NCBI GenBank assembly: GCA_964636815.1
Contig: CAZWTF010000001.1
Location: forward strand, 1 to 64,000
DNA length: 64,000 nucleotides
Reading direction: 5' to 3'
DNA from: SOIL31 sp964636815
Lineage (GTDB): Bacteria > Babelota > Babeliae > Babelales > Vermiphilaceae
Part shown: positions 60,492-64,000 of the stretch, in pieces
Layout: every line of letters starts with the position of its first letter
How positions within the stretch are numbered: the first letter of the stretch is position 1
Notes under the pieces: generated by a model
Databases searched by the model: none
What the model was told of the DNA's origin: nothing
The model's input: only the letters and a program-made list of their open reading frames with translations
Translations under genes and position numbers: made by a program

Positions 60492-60974
60492 ATGCCAAGG
60501 CGTAGATCGGTCGAATTTATAAGAGATATTGGCGTTGATCCAAAATTTGGATCTTCACTCATCCAAAAACTCATCAATGTTGTTATGGAACGCGGTAAAA
60601 AAAATTGTGCTAGAACAATCGTGTACGATGCTATGGACCTGCTGACAAAAAAAACAAATGGCGATGAAAAAAAAGCAGTAGAGCTTTTCCATCGTGCATT
60701 TGAGCAAGTAGCTCCTTTTATCGAAGTTCGCTCTCGTCGTGTTGGTGGTAGCACCTATCAAATCCCTCGTGAAGTAAGTGAAAAACGCAGAAGAGCATTA
60801 GCTTTGCGTTGGCTTGTTTCATCTGCAAAAACTCGTTCTGATAAAACAATGGGGCTGCGTCTTGGGCGTGAACTGTTGGATGCGAGTGAGCAAAAAGGTG
60901 GCGCGGTCAAAAAAAGAACTGATGTTCAACGTATGGCGGATGCGAACCGAGCATTCTCTCATTATGCATGGTAA
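60492..60974 (+). CDS. rpsG: 30S ribosomal protein S7
   Basis: A 160-residue S7, which nucleates the 30S head. It begins MPRRRSVEFIRDIGVDPKFG and has VEVRSRRVGGSTYQIPREV-like and RALALRWLVSSA segments. It follows rpsL by 8 bases, as in nearly all bacteria, and precedes fusA by 12. Length and motifs are normal. Confidence 0.97.
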   Translation: MPRRRSVEFIRDIGVDPKFGSSLIQKLINVVMERGKKNCARTIVYDAMDLLTKKTNGDEKKAVELFHRAFEQVAPFIEVRSRRVGGSTYQIPREVSEKRRRALALRWLVSSAKTRSDKTMGLRLGRELLDASEQKGGAVKKRTDVQRMADANRAFSHYAW

Positions 60975-60986
60975 AAGAGGGTTATT

Positions 60987-63068
60987 ATGTCAGTAAAACA
61001 ACAGCTGCCATTAGAGAGATATAGAAATATTGGTATTGCGGCGCATATTGATGCTGGTAAAACAACTGTAACAGAACGTATTTTGTTTTACACTGGTATT
61101 TCACATAAAATTGGTGAAGTGCATGAAGGTGAAGCAACTATGGACTGGATGGAGCAGGAGCAAGAGCGTGGTATTACTATCACGGCTGCTGCGACAACAA
61201 GTTTTTGGCGCGATCATCAAATTAATATTATTGACACACCGGGACATATTGATTTCACTATCGAAGTTGAACGCTCAATGCGTGTTCTTGATGGTGTAGT
61301 CGCGGTCTTCTCTGGTGTTGAAGGCGTTCAGCCTCAATCTGAAACTGTGTGGAAACAGGCTAATCGCTATAAAGTTCCACGCATTGTTTTTGTTAATAAG
61401 CTTGACCGTATTGGTGCAGACTATTTACGCGTTGTTGACAACATTAGAATGAAACTTGGTGCTAATGTTGTTGCAATGCAAATGCAAGTTGGTATGTCAG
61501 AAGACTTTGAATCAATTATTGATTTACTAACTCGTAAAATGGCTGTTTTTTCGGGTGAAAAAGGTGAAACTGTTGAGTGGGTTGATGTTCCAAAAGAGTA
61601 TCATGCTCAAATGGAAGAGCTACGCGCAAAAATGGTTCTTGCTGCATGTGATCTTGATGAAACTTTAGCTGAAAAATATCTTATGGAAGAAGAGATTACT
61701 ATTGCTGAGATTAAGAATTCTCTTCGCAAAGGTGTTGCAGCACTTAAAGTTGTGCCAGTTTTCTGCGGTTCTGCATTTAAAAATAAAGGTGTACAGTTGT
61801 TGCTTGATGGTGTGGTAGATTATCTTCCTTCACCACAAGATGTTCAAGCAATTGAAGGAACCAACACTGACACTGGTGAAAAATTTCCAATCCCATCAGA
61901 TCCTAATGGACCTTTTTATGGTCTTGTATTCAAGATCATGTCAGATCCTTTTGTTGGGGTTTTAAACTTTGTTCGTATTTATTCAGGCGAATTAAAAGCA
62001 GGTTCTTATGTGCATAGCGTAAGAACTGGTGAAAAAGAGCGTGTGAGTAGATTGTTGAAGATGCATGCAAATAAGCGTGAAGAAATCTCGAGTGTAAGAG
62101 CTGGAGATATCGCCGCTATTGTAGGTATTAAAGATGCGCAAACTGGGGATACGTTGTGTATAGATAAAGCACCTGTCGTCCTTGAATCTATTACTATTCC
62201 GACTCCGGTAATTGCTACATCTGTTGAGCCTAAAAACAAGGCTGATTATGAGAAAATGATCGTTGCATTACGTAAAATGATGCAAGAAGATCCATCTTTT
62301 AGATTTTCTTATAATGAAGAAACAGGGCAAACAGAAATCTCTGGTATGGGCGAGTTGCATTTAGAGATCGTTGTTGATCGCTTACGTAGAGAACATAAAG
62401 TTGAAGTTGTTCAAGGTAAGTTGCAAGTAGCTTACAGAGAAACTGTTCAGAAGCTTGCTGACGCAGAAGGTAAATTTGTTCGTCAATCTGGTGGTCGCGG
62501 TCAATTTGGTCACGTTTGGATAAAAATGGAACCATTGGAGCGCGGTAAAGGATTTGAATTTGTTAACGCCGTTGTTGGTGGAACAATTCCAAGAGAGTTT
62601 ATCCCTGCTGTTGAAAAAGGTATTCGTGAAACATTGAATGCCGGTATATTAGGTAGCTACCCTGTTGTCGATGTTAAAGTTACTTTGTACGATGGTTCAT
62701 ATCATGATGTTGACTCTTCTGAAATAGCATTTAAAGTTGCCGCTTCAATGGCATTTAGAACAGCTATGGAAAAAGCGTCTCCTGTATTGCTTGAACCAAT
62801 TATGATGGTTAACGTTTATACGCCAGATGAAAACATCGGTGATGTTATTGGAGATCTTAATGCTCGTCGTGGACGTATCTTAGATTCCAAAACAGAATTT
62901 AATCAGCAAATTATTTCGGCAGAGGTGGCTCTTGGAGAGATGTTTGGTTATTCAACAACTCTTCGTTCGATGACTAAGGGACGAGCAAGCTATGACATGG
63001 AATTCCTGTGTTATAGAGAGGTTCCTAAAAACGTACAAGATGCAATAGTAGCAAAAAATAAAAAGTAA
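60987..63068 (+). CDS. fusA: Elongation factor G
   Basis: A 693-residue EF-G, the translocase GTPase. G1 is AHIDAGKTT, the switch region holds RGITITAAATTSFW, G3 is DTPGHIDFT and G4 is NKLDRI. Domains II to V follow, with the domain IV loop (GGRGQFGHVWIKMEP) and the conserved YDGSYHDVDSSEIAFK. It lies between rpsG and tuf in the str operon. Confidence 0.97.
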   Translation: MSVKQQLPLERYRNIGIAAHIDAGKTTVTERILFYTGISHKIGEVHEGEATMDWMEQEQERGITITAAATTSFWRDHQINIIDTPGHIDFTIEVERSMRVLDGVVAVFSGVEGVQPQSETVWKQANRYKVPRIVFVNKLDRIGADYLRVVDNIRMKLGANVVAMQMQVGMSEDFESIIDLLTRKMAVFSGEKGETVEWVDVPKEYHAQMEELRAKMVLAACDLDETLAEKYLMEEEITIAEIKNSLRKGVAALKVVPVFCGSAFKNKGVQLLLDGVVDYLPSPQDVQAIEGTNTDTGEKFPIPSDPNGPFYGLVFKIMSDPFVGVLNFVRIYSGELKAGSYVHSVRTGEKERVSRLLKMHANKREEISSVRAGDIAAIVGIKDAQTGDTLCIDKAPVVLESITIPTPVIATSVEPKNKADYEKMIVALRKMMQEDPSFRFSYNEETGQTEISGMGELHLEIVVDRLRREHKVEVVQGKLQVAYRETVQKLADAEGKFVRQSGGRGQFGHVWIKMEPLERGKGFEFVNAVVGGTIPREFIPAVEKGIRETLNAGILGSYPVVDVKVTLYDGSYHDVDSSEIAFKVAASMAFRTAMEKASPVLLEPIMMVNVYTPDENIGDVIGDLNARRGRILDSKTEFNQQIISAEVALGEMFGYSTTLRSMTKGRASYDMEFLCYREVPKNVQDAIVAKNKK

Positions 63069-63099
63069 TAATTTTGTGTTAATCGTAGGAGTATAAACG

Positions 63100-64000
63100 A
63101 TGGCAAAAGGCGTATTTGAACGTAAAAAACCACATGTGAATGTTGGTACCATCGGCCACGTTGATCATGGCAAAACAACGTTGACCGCTGCAATTACAAC
63201 TTATTTAGCTAAAAAAGGTTATGCTGAAGCGCGCGGATATGATCAAATCGATAAAGCACCAGAAGAAAAAGCACGCGGTATTACAATCTCTACTTCTCAT
63301 GTTGAATATGAGTCAGACAAACGCCATTATGCGCATATTGACTGTCCTGGGCATGCTGACTATGTAAAAAACATGATTACTGGTGCGGCACAAATGGATG
63401 GCGCAATTTTGGTTGTTTCAGCAGCTGATGGTGCGATGCCACAAACTCGTGAGCATATCATCTTAGCGCGAGAAGTTGGTGTACCAGCTCTTGTTGTTTT
63501 CCTTAACAAAGTTGACATGGTTGACGATGCGGAAATGGTTGAAATGGTTGAAGAAGAAATTCGTGACTTGCTTAAAAAGTACGATTTCCCTGGTGATAAG
63601 ATCCCTGTTATTAAAGGGTCAGCTCTTAAAGCTCTTAATGGCGACCAAGGTGATCTTGGTGAACCTGCAATCCAAAGACTTGTTGATGCTCTTGACACCT
63701 ACATTCCAGATCCTGCTCGTGAAATTGATAAACCATTCATGATGCCAGTTGAAGGTGTGTTTTCAATCGCTGGTCGTGGTACTGTAGCTACTGGCCGTAT
63801 TGAAGCAGGAAGAGTTAAAGTTGGTGAAGAAGTTGAACTTGTTGGTCTTCATGACACAGTGAAAACTACTGTTACCGGCGTTGAAATGTTTAGAAAATCA
63901 TTGAATGAAGGTTTAGCTGGCGATAACGTTGGTTTACTTCTTCGTGGTACTAAAAAAGAAGATATTGAACGTGGTATGGTTATCGCAAAACCAGGCAGTA
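63100..64000 (+). CDS. tuf: Elongation factor Tu (partial, runs off the right edge)
   Basis: The frame starts at ATG 63100 and is open to the last base, about 300 residues of an expected 395 or so. It delivers aminoacyl-tRNA to the ribosome. G1 is GHVDHGKTT, G3 is DCPGHADYVKNMITG and G4 is NKVDM, and the start of domain II reads MMPVEGVFSIAGRGTVATGRIEAG. GTAGGAG lies before the ATG. It ends the str operon seen here. Confidence 0.97.
   Translation, partial: MAKGVFERKKPHVNVGTIGHVDHGKTTLTAAITTYLAKKGYAEARGYDQIDKAPEEKARGITISTSHVEYESDKRHYAHIDCPGHADYVKNMITGAAQMDGAILVVSAADGAMPQTREHIILAREVGVPALVVFLNKVDMVDDAEMVEMVEEEIRDLLKKYDFPGDKIPVIKGSALKALNGDQGDLGEPAIQRLVDALDTYIPDPAREIDKPFMMPVEGVFSIAGRGTVATGRIEAGRVKVGEEVELVGLHDTVKTTVTGVEMFRKSLNEGLAGDNVGLLLRGTKKEDIERGMVIAKPGS

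Noticed and set aside
1..64000. CRISPR arrays, insertion sequences, integrases or prophage genes
   Set aside because: I found no regularly spaced direct repeats, transposase or integrase domains. The dispersed palindromes are too short and code for nothing mobile.
1..64000. Alternative genetic code
   Set aside because: TGA terminates several genes at the expected length (for example rplK), and Trp in conserved proteins is encoded by TGG.

Overview
This 64 kb window is AT-rich bacterial chromosome using the standard genetic code (TAA, TAG and TGA all act as stops). It pairs a conserved informational backbone with accessory blocks full of small secreted proteins. Gene content suggests a reduced, host-associated Gram-negative bacterium. 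A member of candidate phylum Dependentiae (TM6) is my best guess, from the mix of ankyrin/F-box-like proteins, exported TPR glycosyltransferases, many short Sec-signal proteins and divergent housekeeping genes. That assignment is inference; no 16S rRNA gene is present to test it.

Layout. 1-12.6 kb: tRNA-Gly, two tRNA-Thr, rpmG, tRNA-Trp, secE, nusG, rplK, rplA, rplJ, rplL, then a structured 220-base leader, rpoB (with a Cys-rich insertion) and rpoC, and tRNA-Val. 12.7-17.1 kb: rpsO, pnp, rph and a probable holA. 17.1-22.9 kb (minus strand): a degenerate CdaA-like protein, a YbbR-like protein and a DUF502 membrane protein lead into four tandem signal-peptide-bearing methyltransferase paralogues and arfB. 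23-28 kb: trpS, a pseudopilin-like gene and six small membrane or secreted proteins. 28.1-33 kb: divergent promoters, a short leader ORF with an attenuator-like hairpin, an ABC exporter made of two paralogous permeases around one ATPase, a secreted protein and an MFS transporter. 33.1-43.9 kb: ppa, a secreted F-box-like/ankyrin protein, a methyltransferase, a UvrD/PcrA helicase, a DUF6165-like exported protein, two secreted paralogues, two exported TPR-glycosyltransferases and hflX. 44-47.8 kb: ffh, rpsP, khpA, a trmD fused to a second SPOUT methyltransferase, and rplS. 47.8-52.7 kb: a lipoprotein, three small charged secreted proteins, murC, two overlapping secreted proteins and a MerR-like regulator. 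52.9-58.6 kb: yidC, recR, an aminopeptidase P, an NhaC-type antiporter and rplM. 58.6-64 kb: rseP on the minus strand, then rpsL, rpsG, fusA and tuf (cut by the window end).

The most notable signals are: (i) cytoplasmic enzyme families (methyltransferases, GT9-like glycosyltransferases, a DUF6165-like protein) that all carry Sec signal peptides; (ii) a recurrent junction of a small residue, then Met, then Glu/Gln/Asn after the signal peptide in ten secreted proteins; (iii) a short dispersed palindromic repeat with four copies, two of them read in frame inside genes; (iv) a CdaA homologue that has lost its catalytic motifs; (v) a Cys-rich, probably zinc-binding insertion in RpoB; and (vi) a TrmD-SPOUT fusion.

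All calls come from reading the sequence; no database search was run.
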